Source of the DNA: Durusdinium trenchii
Lineage: Eukaryota; Sar; Dinophyceae; Suessiales; Symbiodiniaceae
Assembly: GCA_963970005.1 (NCBI GenBank)
Contig: CAXAMN010000001.1
Span: 3,719,329-3,783,328 of the forward strand
Length of the DNA stretch: 64,000 nt
Direction: 5' to 3'
The notes below the pieces were generated by a model. That model did not search any database. It was not told where the DNA came from and saw only the letters and a list, made by a program, of their open reading frames with translations. The stretch's first letter is position 1. The number at the start of each line of letters is the position of its first letter. Both the position numbers and the translations under genes were made by a program. Positions 29,764-39,499 of this stretch are shown here, piece after piece.

Positions 29764-30428
29764 AGCAAAGGGCTGAATAGCAGCCTCTGAGTGGACTTGA
29801 AGAACGAGATGCCAAGACTGGCAAAGTAAGTTGTATTATAGTATAGTTCAACAGTAGTGTTCAATGTCCATTTTGTATTGATCTTCAAGTTGAAGCCTGT
29901 TTCTTTGTACTGGTTTGGTTTGACAGCCGTTGAGAAACTCCGGCGGCCGGCATAGCATTTCAAGTCCTCTTCTCTTCTTGGTACACTATAGCTGGAGCAA
30001 CCCAACAGGCCATGTTCTTGGAGAGAGTCATGGGTTTGTACAGTCAAACCTGTTGCGTTCCGGCAGCCGAGGGGTGGCGTTCTAAATGGTTATGCCTACA
30101 GAGTCAGGTCTCTGAACCATAGACAGTCTAGACTCTAGAGACAAGCTCAACAGGGGGTTTCAGAATGGTTCAGATAGATTCACAACAAAGGCACACCCAT
30201 TCTTTTTGCATTTTCTTGGCACTTTTCCCTGTCCAAAGAGCAGGCCTTACTGATACTGTCGACTTGGCAAAATGGTTTGCACATGCCACTGCAGTGGACG
30301 TTGATCAAAGATGATCAAAGTGCTGTTGCACAAGTCAGACTTGCGCACATGCATACACTTGACTAGCTTGCTCCAACCCAAGGAGGCATCACTAGCTGGC
30401 GCTTCTACTTCCTACTGTTTACTACTGA

Positions 30429-30689
30429 TCACATGGGTTTCTTCACAAGCTTGATCATTCCAATCCGTTCAGACCTGCTTTCCGCAGCGTGTGTCAATTG
30501 ACCGGTTGGGATTTGTGACATCGACGCTGGCGGATCGCCGGACGAAGACGCTGAGCTGTTCAACTTGGACCGAAACGAGACAGCACCCGATAGACAGGTC
30601 TCCGAAAGGGTGTTTGAAATGATCTGAAATGGATCACTTAAAAAGTGGCAGGTGGTGACCTGTGAAGTCAGGTGCTGGTATTTGTCCAC
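30429..30689 (-). CDS. Putative exon, unknown protein
   Basis: A minus-strand frame, 86 codons, ending at 30429. Its second half is Ser-rich and polar (KLNSSASSSGDPPASMSQIP) and ends basic (MIKLVKKPM). It lies between the two units of the duplication and is not itself duplicated. No family was recognised. Confidence 0.33.
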   Translation of the reverse strand: MDKYQHLTSQVTTCHFLSDPFQIISNTLSETCLSGAVSFRSKLNSSASSSGDPPASMSQIPTGQLTHAAESRSERIGMIKLVKKPM

Positions 30690-30850
30690 GCTATTTTTTT
30701 TTCTTTTTTTATAGCAAACCTTCCAGGTAAGGTCTCTTGATTTCTATTTTAGTCTCGCTCGTCTGCCCAGAAGTACCTGCGAACTAGCCGAGAATCTCAA
30801 AATTATTTTCGATCGGTACATGTGAGTTGGTTGCATTATATACCAAGGCT

Positions 30851-31096
30851 ATGAACCTCCGAGTCTTGCTAGTCTTGATGGCGGCTGTGTTCTCTGGTCT
30901 ATTGCAAGGCTGCCGTGAGGAGACAAACCCTGTCACAGATGCTGACCCGCACGACCACGATGGAGACGGGGTCCCCGATCATGATGATGATGATCATGAA
31001 GACCATGATGACGATCATGACGATCATGACGATCATGACAACCACACGGATGAGGACAACCACACGGATGAGGACAATCACACAGACCGTCTCTGA
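30851..31096 (+). CDS. Secreted His/Asp-rich repeat protein, copy 2
   Basis: 81 residues. The signal peptide is nearly identical to copy 1 (MNLRVLLVLMAAVFSGLLQG) and is followed by CREE. The same DHDGDGVPDHDDD calcium-binding motif is followed by HDDHD repeats, three NHT sequons and a different C-terminus (DRL). There are fewer repeat units than in copy 1, as expected from slippage of the 9-bp unit. A TATATACC lies 20 bases upstream of the ATG in this copy only. Coding similarity exceeds flanking similarity, which argues that both copies are or were genes. Confidence 0.65.
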   Translation: MNLRVLLVLMAAVFSGLLQGCREETNPVTDADPHDHDGDGVPDHDDDDHEDHDDDHDDHDDHDNHTDEDNHTDEDNHTDRL

Positions 31097-31464
31097 TGCA
31101 AAGGGCTGAATAGCAGCCTCCACGGGCACGAACGAGAAAGTCAAGACGGAACGAAGGCAAAGTGAGTGAGTTCAAAAGGTCATGTTTAATGTCCATGCAT
31201 ATTGACGGTCGATCATGCAAATGGGGTTTGACAGCAGTTGAGAAGCTCCGTTTTGGCATTCGTAGACGAGCTGGGGCAAACTTGCCATGCTCTTGGAGAG
31301 AGTCATGGGTCAAATCTGTTGCGTTCCGGCAAAGAGGGGTGGTGTTCTTTGAAATGGTTGTGTCCAAAGTCAGCCAAGAGCAGATACCTTCCATTGAACA
31401 TCTTTGAACATCATTGAACTGATGAACTGATGTCTATTTCTGACCTGCGGGTCAGCTTCACAAC

Positions 31465-31650
31465 ATGGACACTCCATACTTGCATGGGCCAAACATGCCC
31501 AGACGACCGGCCAAACATGTCGGCCACCGGCCACTGATGCGAAAAAGGACACGGTCCGAGACACGGTCCGAGACGGTCCGTCCGGCAAGCGACCGGTATA
31601 GACCTGGTTTCGCCCGGTCCCAACCGGAAACAGTTCTGGTTCCAATATGA
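31465..31650 (+). CDS. Putative exon, basic protein
   Basis: A 61-codon plus frame ending with TGA 31648-31650. It is Arg/Pro-rich (NMPRRPAKHVGHRPLMRKR) with a repeat SETRSETVR from ACACGGTCCGAG direct repeats (31549-31580). Two minus frames are also open. Low certainty. Confidence 0.25.
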   Translation: MDTPYLHGPNMPRRPAKHVGHRPLMRKRTRSETRSETVRPASDRYRPGFARSQPETVLVPI

Positions 31651-32002
31651 TCGGCGCCAGCTTGAAATCCTTGACATAGGAAATAACTAGGACTGGGGAA
31701 CCGGGGCAAACATCCACTTGTTCCTGGTGGTTTTGGTTTCTAGGTAGTAGACAGATCTATATACTGACTGTATGTGTGAATGCATTGGACTAGGCAAACA
31801 CATAGTGTAGAAGCAGACGTATGAAAGCGTTTCCAGTTGCATGAGCTTGCTTGTGAGGTGTGAACTTGGTACTTTACAGGTCTTCGCATTCTTAGAGCCT
31901 TTGAAGATACAGAACTGCCAAGAAACCCATTGGCGACCTTGTTCCGCACTCACTGAGTCCGCCCCCCGAAACTGGTTCCGACTGAGTCGTGGGCGACTTC
32001 CT

Positions 32003-32437
32003 TCAGCGGGTGTCCAGTCGTAGCGCGGTCGTCCGTGGTTGGTCCTTTTCTCGCCGACCTCCGGGGCTCCGGAAGTGGCACCCGGGGTCCACCGACTCGG
32101 AGGGAGCGCGGTCAACGGCCTGCGGTGGTCCGTCGCGGTTTTCCCTTCGTGACCGAAACGACGCAGCGTCGACCTCGACGTCCCCCAGGAGTGTACAAAG
32201 CTTTTTGGCGCAGAAGCAACTGCCGCCCTTGATCGTGGAAGGTGAGGGCCCATTGTGATGCAAGGGTCCCGGTTCGGCAGAAAGGGGACTCTGGAGACGA
32301 AGTATGACGAAATGTGTCGCGAGTTGGTCCGCGAGACTCGGCGAGACTTGCGGAAGGAATGCATCGAATGGCAGACAGACTTGTATTTCATCTCTGGATG
32401 CCCCAAGTAGAGAAATCTCTTGTATTTCATCTCCCAA
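32003..32437 (-). CDS. Hypothetical protein, 144 codons
   Basis: An ATG-initiated minus frame with coding-like composition throughout (ADQLATHFVILRLQSPLSAE, LLGDVEVDAASFRSR). Its first 20 codons lie in the ~40-bp repeat at 32382-32475, giving duplicated GDEIQ/RDEIQ. A 247-codon minus frame and a plus frame (31989-32258) overlap in CpG-rich DNA, so the frame is a best guess. Confidence 0.3.
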   Translation of the reverse strand: MGDEIQEISLLGASRDEIQVCLPFDAFLPQVSPSLADQLATHFVILRLQSPLSAEPGPLHHNGPSPSTIKGGSCFCAKKLCTLLGDVEVDAASFRSRRENRDGPPQAVDRAPSESVDPGCHFRSPGGRREKDQPRTTALRLDTR

Positions 32438-32475
32438 GTAGTCTACTTCTATACTTGTATTTCATCTCTACTCGT
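32382..32475. repeat. Imperfect tandem repeat around CTTGTATTTCATCTC
   Basis: Three copies of CTTGTATTTCATCTC with CCAAGTAG between them; unit spacing is about 38-40 bp. Confidence 0.7.
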
Positions 32476-34260
32476 GGTCGCTACTTGTGAAGCCATCCGC
32501 TCCAAGTCCACCAGTGCCAGGTAGCCCTGGAGTGGGGCGCTCTGCTTTGCTGCAGGCGGCGAACCTGGCGGCCCTGTAGCCATATAGAACCGGCGAAACC
32601 AGGCTTTGTCCCAAGGATCCTACTCAAAACACACACCTGCCATGCTACTTGGCCCACTTGGCTTTGCAGAGGCATGCTACTTGGCTCCCTGAATCGTGAC
32701 CGTCATGACCTCCTCGTACTTGCACTCTCCAGTCAGGTTTGGTGCCTGCGGGACTTCCATAGGGACTTCCGCATGGCTTGCGCTGCGGGACTCCTATCTC
32801 TTGCGCCCCAAACATGAAAATCTTGCGGAAGCATGTTCTTCCATAAAGCCTGGTACCATCGCGTTCGTGGTGGGGAGGGGATGTGCCGTCCCAGATCCTA
32901 TAGTAGCTCAAGCTGCAGGATTGCCTTACCATTTCGAGCCTTCAGTTTACCGTCTGCAAAATTCCCTCAAGATTCCCTCAGATTTGAGTCACCTTAGCGG
33001 CTAGGTGCTATTGTTCGGGGGTTCTCAGAAAGAAACATGGTACCAATCAGTTCCGCCGTTCGTCGCAAGAAACCTCCACTAGGCCGCTGCCCGCACCGCC
33101 GAGCAGTTGCCCGGCTTGCGGGTGCTCCTTCACCGAGGGAGCGGCGAGCGCCTACTGAGACGTCTCTATGCCGCGTGGCGGATGGAGGGTCGGTCAGGAG
33201 TCGTGGAGGGCGGGAGAAAGCAGAGCCTCGACCCGCTGAATGCAGATTCCTCGATCAAAAGGCGATCAGGAAGAAGTTGTGGATTTGCAAATCAGCACAA
33301 CATGATACACGACGATATACGTTCCTTTATGTTGTTTTACTGTAATACTTATATTACAGTATTTGTTGATTTTATTGTCATCTCTTGCCAACGGTTGGGC
33401 TTTTACCATCTCAGGGTCTTGAGTTGCTAACCAGCTTAGAGACTCTTCACGTGTCTCACCTGACCCCCAGGAAAAAAGGTGCAGAGGGAAAAGACATGAC
33501 AAGACATTGATTAGCAACATTTTTGATATTCTAGAACACTAATATATGCCTGTGCCTGTGCTTCATCAATAAAGTCCTAAAAAGAGAGCTACTTGCAAAA
33601 CGGACCTCGCACCCCCGGTTTTGTGCTTGCGTGGATGACAGAAGATCTTTCGTGGTCTTTCCAACAAGGCCTCTCCCATGTCACAGCACTCAATAGGTCT
33701 ACTATGGTCTACTAAATCTACCCAAACACCGATGGCCCCCAAGCTTGCACATCTTCCATTTCAGCACCTGGCACCATTTTGGGCACCTGGCACCATCATT
33801 TGTGCCACAGGACAATCATGAAAATGACTCGTTTCCAGAGTTGACTGGGTTTGTTCTCTAGATGTTCAGCTGCCGAAGCATGCGCAAGCGCAAGCCCGCG
33901 CCAAAACCGGCCACCAGGATGGCATCGACGAGGCCGGAGCTTCGGGATGGCATCGTCCAGCCACCAGCGGCTGAAACCGAAAGCTCTCGGACTGAGAGCT
34001 GAAGAAGTGGCTGACAAGTGGCCACTCCGGACATGCTGAAGTCTTGGCGTGGAATCCCGCATAGGCAAAGGGACAGTGGTTGACACCATCCATCTCCCAG
34101 TCTTGGTGTTTGAAGAGGCTTGAGGGACATACAACGTCGGTTGCATCGGCGTCGGTTGCGCTCTTGGAATAACTCTGGAACCAAATGGCTTTGTAGCAAA
34201 ATTGGGAGACCTCCCAAAGACCTCCTACCCATTTGTTGGGTGCCGAAAATGTGTGTCGCT
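32476..34260. other. Mostly non-coding tract
   Basis: Short coding-like pieces are visible (plus strand around 32488-32577 and 33107-33190) but none has clear limits. 33280-33560 is AT-rich. GGCACCTGGCACCAT is repeated at 33765-33795. Nothing else is recognised. Confidence 0.3.
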
Positions 34261-34383
34261 ATGAAAAGACACACTCAAACGAAGAACCCATCGACTTCTC
34301 TGGTGAGTTGTGCCCAGCTCTTGATCCAGTGCCAAAAGGAGTGGACCGATCCCTATCGAGGGCGAGCCCATTTCGGATTGAGG
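34261..34383 (+). repeat. Dispersed repeat, copy 1 (inverted partner at 36066-36200)
   Basis: Starts ATGAAAAGACACACTCAAA and contains AACCCAT, AGCTCTTGAT, CGAGCCCAT and GGATTGAG in the same order as the reverse complement of 36066-36200. The first 20 bases are nearly identical; the rest is diverged with small indels. Confidence 0.6.
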
Positions 34384-34540
34384 GTGGGCCGTGAACCACT
34401 ATGACGTTCTTCCGTTGCACTCGCTGGCCGGTGCAACTTGAGTCAGATCCTAATAAAAAGTATAGAGTGAGACAGGGGAACACACAGATATTGGCCACCC
34501 TGAATGCCGTTGTTCCTTCAAACAACTCCTGGAGAGCCCT

Positions 34541-34768
34541 GCAACATGCTGGCGCCCCTGCTCTTCGCTGGAAGATCCCTTGCAGGTCACCGATGAAGAG
34601 CTGCTGCTGATGCCGGTCATCAGCAATGCTGGCAGGTCCTTCGATCCGAACATCGCTCCGAATCGCTTCCGCTTCGGGATGACCGCGCTGGGCCTACTCC
34701 GCTTCAGAAAAGAGGATGACCCCGCCTGCTTCACGACGCTTCTTTCAAACACGTCGTTCTTTTTTTGA
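34541..34768 (+). CDS. Putative exon, unknown protein
   Basis: A frame with good GC3 from about 34541 to TGA 34766-34768. Leu/Glu-rich then Arg/Phe-rich (QVTDEELLLMPVISNAGRSF, RFRFGMTALGLLRFRKEDD). The last residues (SFFF) come from a T-run and are probably past the real exon end. The next exon is 0.1 kb downstream on the same strand. Confidence 0.35.
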   Translation, partial: ATCWRPCSSLEDPLQVTDEELLLMPVISNAGRSFDPNIAPNRFRFGMTALGLLRFRKEDDPACFTTLLSNTSFFF

Positions 34769-34873
34769 TTCTGACGTCGGCTGATTGGTTCCACCGCTCA
34801 AAAGGTGAACAACAAGAATGGACCTCCCAGCGGTTGGTCTCCCCCACAACATGATAGTTCTTCTTAATTCCAG

Positions 34874-34997
34874 GAGATCGATCACAATCATGGTGATGGG
34901 CATCCTGTCAGTGCATCAGGGGGCATTCCAGGCACCTCCGCGATTCGCCATCCCGAACGTGGAACTGCTTGTGGAATCAGAGTTGTTAATTTTTTGA
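34874..34997 (+). CDS. Putative exon after a clear 3' splice site
   Basis: Preceded by TTCTTCTTAATTCCAG (AG 34872-34873). It reads MVMGILSVHQGAFQAPPRF then AIPNVELLVESELLIF, ending with TGA 34995-34997. Composition is highly protein-like. It may join the exon at 34541. A second frame is also open to 35140 but is less coding-like. Confidence 0.4.
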
Positions 34998-35168
34998 TGT
35001 GTTTGCTATGCCCTGACAAAAAGAGATACTTACAGACTGAGTTGACCTGCTTATTCATCACGTCTTGTGACTCCCCAGCGTCGGAGAGCTCTGAGATTGT
35101 CCAATCAGGACTCTGTTTTAGGCCTGTCAGATCCTATCAATAGCTAATAGCTATAAATATATATATAT

Positions 35169-35203
35169 ACCTAGAGCCTGACTGACCTCTGTTTTGATAG
35201 GAA
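35169..35203 (+). repeat. 35-bp exact dispersed repeat, copy 1
   Basis: Identical over 35 bases to 45385-45419, both immediately after a (TA)n tract. It starts ACCTAGAGCCTGACTG and ends TTTTGATAGGAA. Similarity continues weakly for about 35 bases (TTGATCCTC shared). Confidence 0.85.
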
Positions 35204-36065
35204 AAGATCATATTTTGGATACTTGATCCTCAATTCAGTAGATCCCCTCTATCAAGTCAAGACCCAACCAATCCTAAATCTTCTCATCCAACGAGCTGCT
35301 TGAGTTTGTGTAGCCTGGCCTACTCTGGGTACTTTGACTGTTTGACCTTTAGGACTTCGGCCTGAACACGGGAGATGTCCAAACGAAAGGTCTGGGATGT
35401 TAAAGCATCTTAATCCTCCAGGTCTTCTGAAATTGAGGCTTGCCCAGGTTGAAACAAACCCAACCCTTTGGGGTAAGGTCATGAGGTTTTGTGGTAACCA
35501 GGCCCACTTCCTCAAGATAGCTCTGATCAGCAGCCACTGTGGTGAATTCCATGATTCCATGTTTTGCCTCATGCCAGCCACAATGGTCCAATACACTTTC
35601 CATCATGTTCCTCGGTCCGCAAGCCATTTGGGCCTCGGTCGTGCCCTGTCGTGCGCTCCAGGGCAGGTGGAGTGGTGCTTTTCTTGGACGACACGGAGGT
35701 GCTTTGCGTTGGGTTTTCACGAACGGCGGTTCTCCAACACGGGACGACACGGGGACCCCCTCCGACTCGTCGGTCTCCTGGAGGCCGAACACGAAGCGTC
35801 TGAAGACCCCTGGTCTCTGCGAAAAGGTCGCAGTTCCTTCAAGACTGCGGCTGAGCTGATTGGATCGATCCAACTCCCGTTTTAGCGCGATAGGGTCGAG
35901 CTCGGGCCCAGGGCGGTGCCGGCCGCGAGAACCGATAGTGTAACAACATGTTTGGTGCAGTGGCGCACAAACAAAAAACAGTATTGTCCACCATGTTTAT
36001 GCCGATAAGCAAGTAGACTTTATTGGCAGCTTGATTGCAAATCAACATCAGCAACAAACTGATTG
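35204..36065. other. Tract with long open frames on both strands, no gene chosen
   Basis: Plus 35397-35885 (162 codons) and minus 35400-35873 (157 codons) are open across the same CpG-rich DNA. Neither shows a recognisable motif, so no strand is called. Confidence 0.3.
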
Positions 36066-36200
36066 GATTGAGCCACATGGGCTCACCCCACGGATGGGGA
36101 TGGGCCCACCTCTTTGGTAGAGATGGGCTTTGGAATCAAAGAGCTCACGACAACACATCAACAGGACAAATGGGTTCATTTGAGTGTGTCTTTTCATTGG
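36066..36200 (-). repeat. Dispersed repeat, copy 2 (inverted relative to 34261-34383)
   Basis: The reverse complement follows the same order of blocks as copy 1. The end next to 36200 (TTGAGTGTGTCTTTTCAT) is the best conserved. Confidence 0.6.
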
Positions 36201-36208
36201 GAAGGTCT

Positions 36209-36532
36209 TTCTATTTGAGCTACGCACCTACATCCGGTCGGCGGAGGTGCCACCAAAAGGACGATCCGGTTTGTCTACCCCGTCAGTGGCCTGCCAACTG
36301 GAAGGGTTTGAAAACCCCCCCGTCTTCAGCAGAAGCATTTGCCCCTTGGCGACGAAAGACAGGTGGCCCCGTGGCTGCTGGTTCCCTTACCACCAGGTGT
36401 GCGTTGCTCGGTTCAGATGGCCCCCTTGTTCGGTGGTTGGGGGTTCAGAGGAAGGATCACTGGGACCTGAAGGAGTTGTTTAGCTCTCGAGGACGTGGGA
36501 CGAGCCACGAGGAGAGTTGTATTTTCGTTTGA
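36209..36532 (+). CDS. Putative exon, unknown protein
   Basis: Open to TGA 36530-36532 with a coding-like middle (GLKTPPSSAEAFAPWRRKTG, CALLGSDGPLVRWLGVQRKD). The frame extends upstream through the dispersed repeat, which is why the start is placed after it. No family was recognised. 36585-36665 downstream holds GGGTGGAGGCCATCG and AAAAGAGAACT direct repeats. Confidence 0.35.
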   Translation, partial: FYLSYAPTSGRRRCHQKDDPVCLPRQWPANWKGLKTPPSSAEAFAPWRRKTGGPVAAGSLTTRCALLGSDGPLVRWLGVQRKDHWDLKELFSSRGRGTSHEESCIFV

Positions 36533-37058
36533 CGTAGTCATGGTATCTTGGGGTTTGGTGGATGGGTGGGCAGGCGACCTTGAAAAGAGAACTAGGAGGG
36601 TGGAGGCCATCGTTAGTAGGGTGGAGGCCATCGCTATAGGTTAACTTAAAAAGAGAACTGCTACTTCGAAGAGTTCCCCAAGCCACGAGGACTGGGCGCG
36701 CGGCGTTGCGGCGCAAGACTGCTAGAGGTGATGATCTTGAGCTGAGCTGAGCTGAACACTTCCAGATCTTCGACTTTCATGGAAGTGGAATATCTCAGTT
36801 TCTAAAGGAAATCGTCTCTGATGGAAGGTCATTCTTCGTGAGGATCAGACAGGATCAGGTGTTTGGTCCTGTCAAGGTCCCTTCTCGAGTTCGTCGCCTG
36901 GACGTTGTACGCACATCCTCCCTCTTGTAAAGAAGGTGAGTTGACGGCAACCGATCCATTTGGTCTCCCCAAACATTTGTCTGATTTGCCGGGGAGATTG
37001 GAACGTCTTCCGGACTTGCACCAGTCTGGCCAATCGAAGAAAGCGGACATTTCTGACG

Positions 37059-37153
37059 TGTTGTTGTTGTTGCTGTTGCTGTTGCTGTTGCTGTTGTTGT
37101 TGTTGTTGTTGTCGTTTCTCACCAGTTTCTGAGTCGAGAGAGAGAGAGAGAGT
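37059..37153. repeat. (TTG/CTG)n trinucleotide and (GA)n microsatellites
   Basis: About 54 bp of TTG/CTG repeat at 37059-37112, then GAGAGAGAGAGAGAG at about 37137-37152. Poly-Leu, poly-Cys, poly-Gln or poly-Asn frames over this are not treated as genes. Confidence 0.85.
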
Positions 37154-37590
37154 CTCCCCGATGACGGACGATGAATCCATGAAACCAGGCTGAGAAAGAT
37201 CCAGTCATACGCGGGTTGGCTTGGCGGAGTGAGGATACCAAAGTACCGTCCGTTTCGACACGACCGGACGGTGGGTGGGTCTCAGCCCCTCGCAAGTTGA
37301 GACAAGCCGGTCATGGCAAGTTGATGAAACGCCAAGAACACCATATGGAGATCTAAGGCCATTCTGGAGATGGGGGTTTGATTCAACAGATCTACATGCC
37401 GAAGACATCATGGAAGTGGAGTGAGTGAAAACCACATGTTTGCTCTTCGGATTTCAACTGAAGTCGGTGTCATGCCATCCACGAAATCAGTGTGTACAAA
37501 GGTGCTTAGGTGCTTCACCGCACGCCGAGCTCAGGCTGTGTAATGGCTCCACGCACTGACACGCCAGCGCCGCTCGTCTCATGAGGGGGA
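37154..37590. other. Spacer
   Basis: Nothing is recognised in this stretch. Confidence 0.3.
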
Positions 37591-37782
37591 ATGGACCCCC
37601 ACAGGGGTGCTGAGAGAAGAGAAAACACAAACACAAGCTTTGTCTTGGGGCTTTTGATGCGGGAAAAGGCCCAAAAGCTACGAGCAAGCTACGAGCAGCG
37701 GCAGGGGAGAGAGTCCTCAAACAAATTGGCCACTGCAATTGCCACGCGAACGAAATTGAGATGGCACCTTGGAAAGTCCTGA
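37591..37782 (+). CDS. Small hypothetical basic protein, 63 aa
   Basis: ATG 37591 to TGA 37780-37782. Highly charged, likely helical (LLMREKAQKLRASYEQRQGR, ATAIATRTKLRWHLGKS). Good codon use. An overlapping 121-codon minus frame is Cys/Leu-rich and less plausible. Could be a complete small gene or a first exon. Confidence 0.4.
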   Translation: MDPHRGAERRENTNTSFVLGLLMREKAQKLRASYEQRQGRESSNKLATAIATRTKLRWHLGKS

Positions 37783-37853
37783 GTGTGGAAGAGCATGGTG
37801 TATGGTTGAGGCAAACTATCATGGTGTATGATGCTAGGTTTGGGAAGCACACC

Positions 37854-38060
37854 CTATCGCAGCATCATAACAGCATTGCAACATATACTCTTTAAAAGAC
37901 AGTTGTTACTTTTATTTTCCAGTTTCTCAACACGAGTCTTAAAAGGAGACACACCACGGAGCACTCCAAAAGGCATCACGGTGACTCTAAAGCACCTTTC
38001 ACCATCTTTCACCTGGGCTACATCAAACGAAGAACGCTTCGTTTGACGCCCGAGTTCCAT
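37854..38060 (-). CDS. Putative exon, unknown protein
   Basis: A minus frame with an ATG and strongly protein-like sequence (SFDVAQVKDGERCFRVTVMP, GVSPFKTRVEKLENKSNN). The final codons run into AT-rich DNA. It is adjacent to, and on the opposite strand from, the 37591 ORF. Confidence 0.35.
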   Translation of the reverse strand: MELGRQTKRSSFDVAQVKDGERCFRVTVMPFGVLRGVSPFKTRVEKLENKSNNCLLKSICCNAVMMLR

Positions 38061-39065
38061 ACGTGTGCCAGGCCACGGGGCTTCGCATGCTTGCGCTTGG
38101 AAGGCTTAAAGGGCCCTGCGGCGGAGGAGCTCTTCACAGCGTCCGTGCTGTCGGCGGCTCGGCTCGCGCAGGCTGAAAGCAAGCCATGAAGTGTACGCTA
38201 CTCCATCTTCGACGCCTTTTGAAAATAGATAGAACTCAGAAGCTGAGATGGCTGCAGCATTGAGTCAGCTACTGTTGCCATAGGCATTGCTAGTGGCATT
38301 GCTGTCATGTCTGTCATGTCCTAGTGCATATCAGAAGCATAGCCATAGCATAGTCATAAACATTTCCAAGTACATTTCCACTGTGAAGATTTCATGCGAT
38401 TTCCATGTATTTTTATTATGCCATCAGTCCAAGTTCCCTTACACCAAGCCAGTCTCAGAGCTGAGTGAGTAGCCTAGAGCCAGTCCTAGAGCTCTTCCAT
38501 GGCAGCAGGAGTGGCAGCAGGTAGTGCAGCTGTCTAGGTGTCGGGAAAATGGGAGTTGGTGTTTCTCCATCGACACTGCAGCCTGCCAGATCCTGGTGCT
38601 CCGATGAATGTCGCAGAGATGGCCTCCTCAAACACCTGGAGGTTGCATAGGTGCTCTCAAGTTGCTGACGACGAGAGCCACATCGGGGTCTCTTGCTGAC
38701 AGGGGGAGGTCAGTTATCGCTATGTCAGAACCTCCCGGGTGTTTGCCTTTGGCCACAATTGGGAAAAACATCCACAGTTTGGAAAAGGGCAAGGCAAGCT
38801 GGGGGTCTCATCAGCCCGTCGGGCCGCAAAGCAGTCAGAGGAGCACGCCAGGAGTCGGAGGACATGGGCCAGGCGGTTGAGATGTTCCTTGGGGAGCAGG
38901 AGCTGGAAATAGATCAACAGAAGGGCGTAGGGCCAGGCGTCCGCCCCACACCCCGGCTCGGAGAGTCAGCCAAGTTCTTAGAACAAGTTGTTTGAGAGTT
39001 CAAGTTGTTTGCGCCGCCCTGGATGCTTCTCTGCGGCGCAAACCATCGGACATCTAGTTGCGTAG
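38061..39065. other. Tract with minor coding-like pieces
   Basis: A short plus frame ending at 38188 (GPAAEELFTASVLSAARLAQ) and another ending at 38995 (GQAVEMFLGEQELEIDQQKG) have exon-like codon use, but their limits cannot be set. The rest is unremarkable. Confidence 0.3.
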
Positions 39066-39179
39066 GTGTTGAACACCGGGCTTGGCGAAGGTGTTGCGAT
39101 GGAGCTTGCAGCCGAGGACCAATGGCGGAGGGATCTCATCTACGCTCCTTCGTGTTTGGACGTTTTGATTGGGTGGTAG
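39066..39179 (+). CDS. Putative exon, unknown protein
   Basis: Follows GTTGCGTAG (AG 39064-39065), open to TAG 39177-39179. Includes MELAAEDQWRRDLIYAPSCL with very good codon use. It may continue to the exon at 39218 through a 38-base gap or frame change. Confidence 0.38.
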   Translation: MLNTGLGEGVAMELAAEDQWRRDLIYAPSCLDVLIGW

Positions 39180-39217
39180 CCCTTCAGAAGATGGTCTTCA
39201 GCTTTTCCGAAGCTTGA

Positions 39218-39499
39218 GAGGAATGGGGACGAACTGCCCGGGAGATCATCATTCTCCAGGAAGTTTGCCATTGCTATGAAACTTCGTTGCTCAACACGGA
39301 TCTTCGATCTTGCAATGACTGGTTCGACGCGGCTCGGAAACAGAGACTGCGATGGGGGAGAGAGGCAACACTGCCCAGCCCAGCCGATATATCTGCCTGT
39401 GGTGCCAAGAGCACCAAATCCTTCAACTCCACCTTTCGAACACCAGGTACTCTCAAAATCAAGGAAGCCAGGACATACGTCAGACTTCAAAACCAATAG
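39218..39499 (+). CDS. Putative exon with an LQE motif reminiscent of EEP nucleases
   Basis: Open from after TGA 39215-39217 to TAG 39497-39499. It begins EEWGRTAREIIILQEVCHCY, where the hydrophobic strand ending in LQEV resembles the metal-binding Glu motif of endonuclease/exonuclease/phosphatase domains (AP endonucleases, LINE nucleases). The rest (WFDAARKQRLRWGREATLPS and a basic end) shows no further EEP motif. Codon use is good. The assignment is only suggestive. Confidence 0.38.
   Translation, partial: EEWGRTAREIIILQEVCHCYETSLLNTDLRSCNDWFDAARKQRLRWGREATLPSPADISACGAKSTKSFNSTFRTPGTLKIKEARTYVRLQNQ

Larger units (their letters stand above)
29485..31376 (+). repeat. Tandem segmental duplication carrying two paralogous genes
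   Basis: Two units, about 29485-30108 and about 30838-31376. Each runs from CCAAGGC just before the ATG, through the coding region and the shared CAAAGGGCTGAATAGCAGCC after the stop, to GGAGAGAGTCATGGGT, CTGTTGCGTTCCGGCA and AAATGGTT. The 3' non-coding parts are less conserved than the coding parts. About 0.7 kb of unrelated DNA separates the units. Confidence 0.85.

Noticed and set aside
31687-32430. 247-codon minus ORF
   Set aside because: Its 3' half lies in AT-rich non-coding-like DNA; the ATG-initiated 144-codon minus frame over the same CpG-rich part is more plausible.
35397-35885. 162-codon plus ORF opposite a 157-codon minus ORF
   Set aside because: Openness on both strands with no motif; no gene called.
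37059-37112. Poly-Leu, poly-Cys, poly-Gln and poly-Asn ORFs
   Set aside because: All are readings of one TTG/CTG microsatellite.
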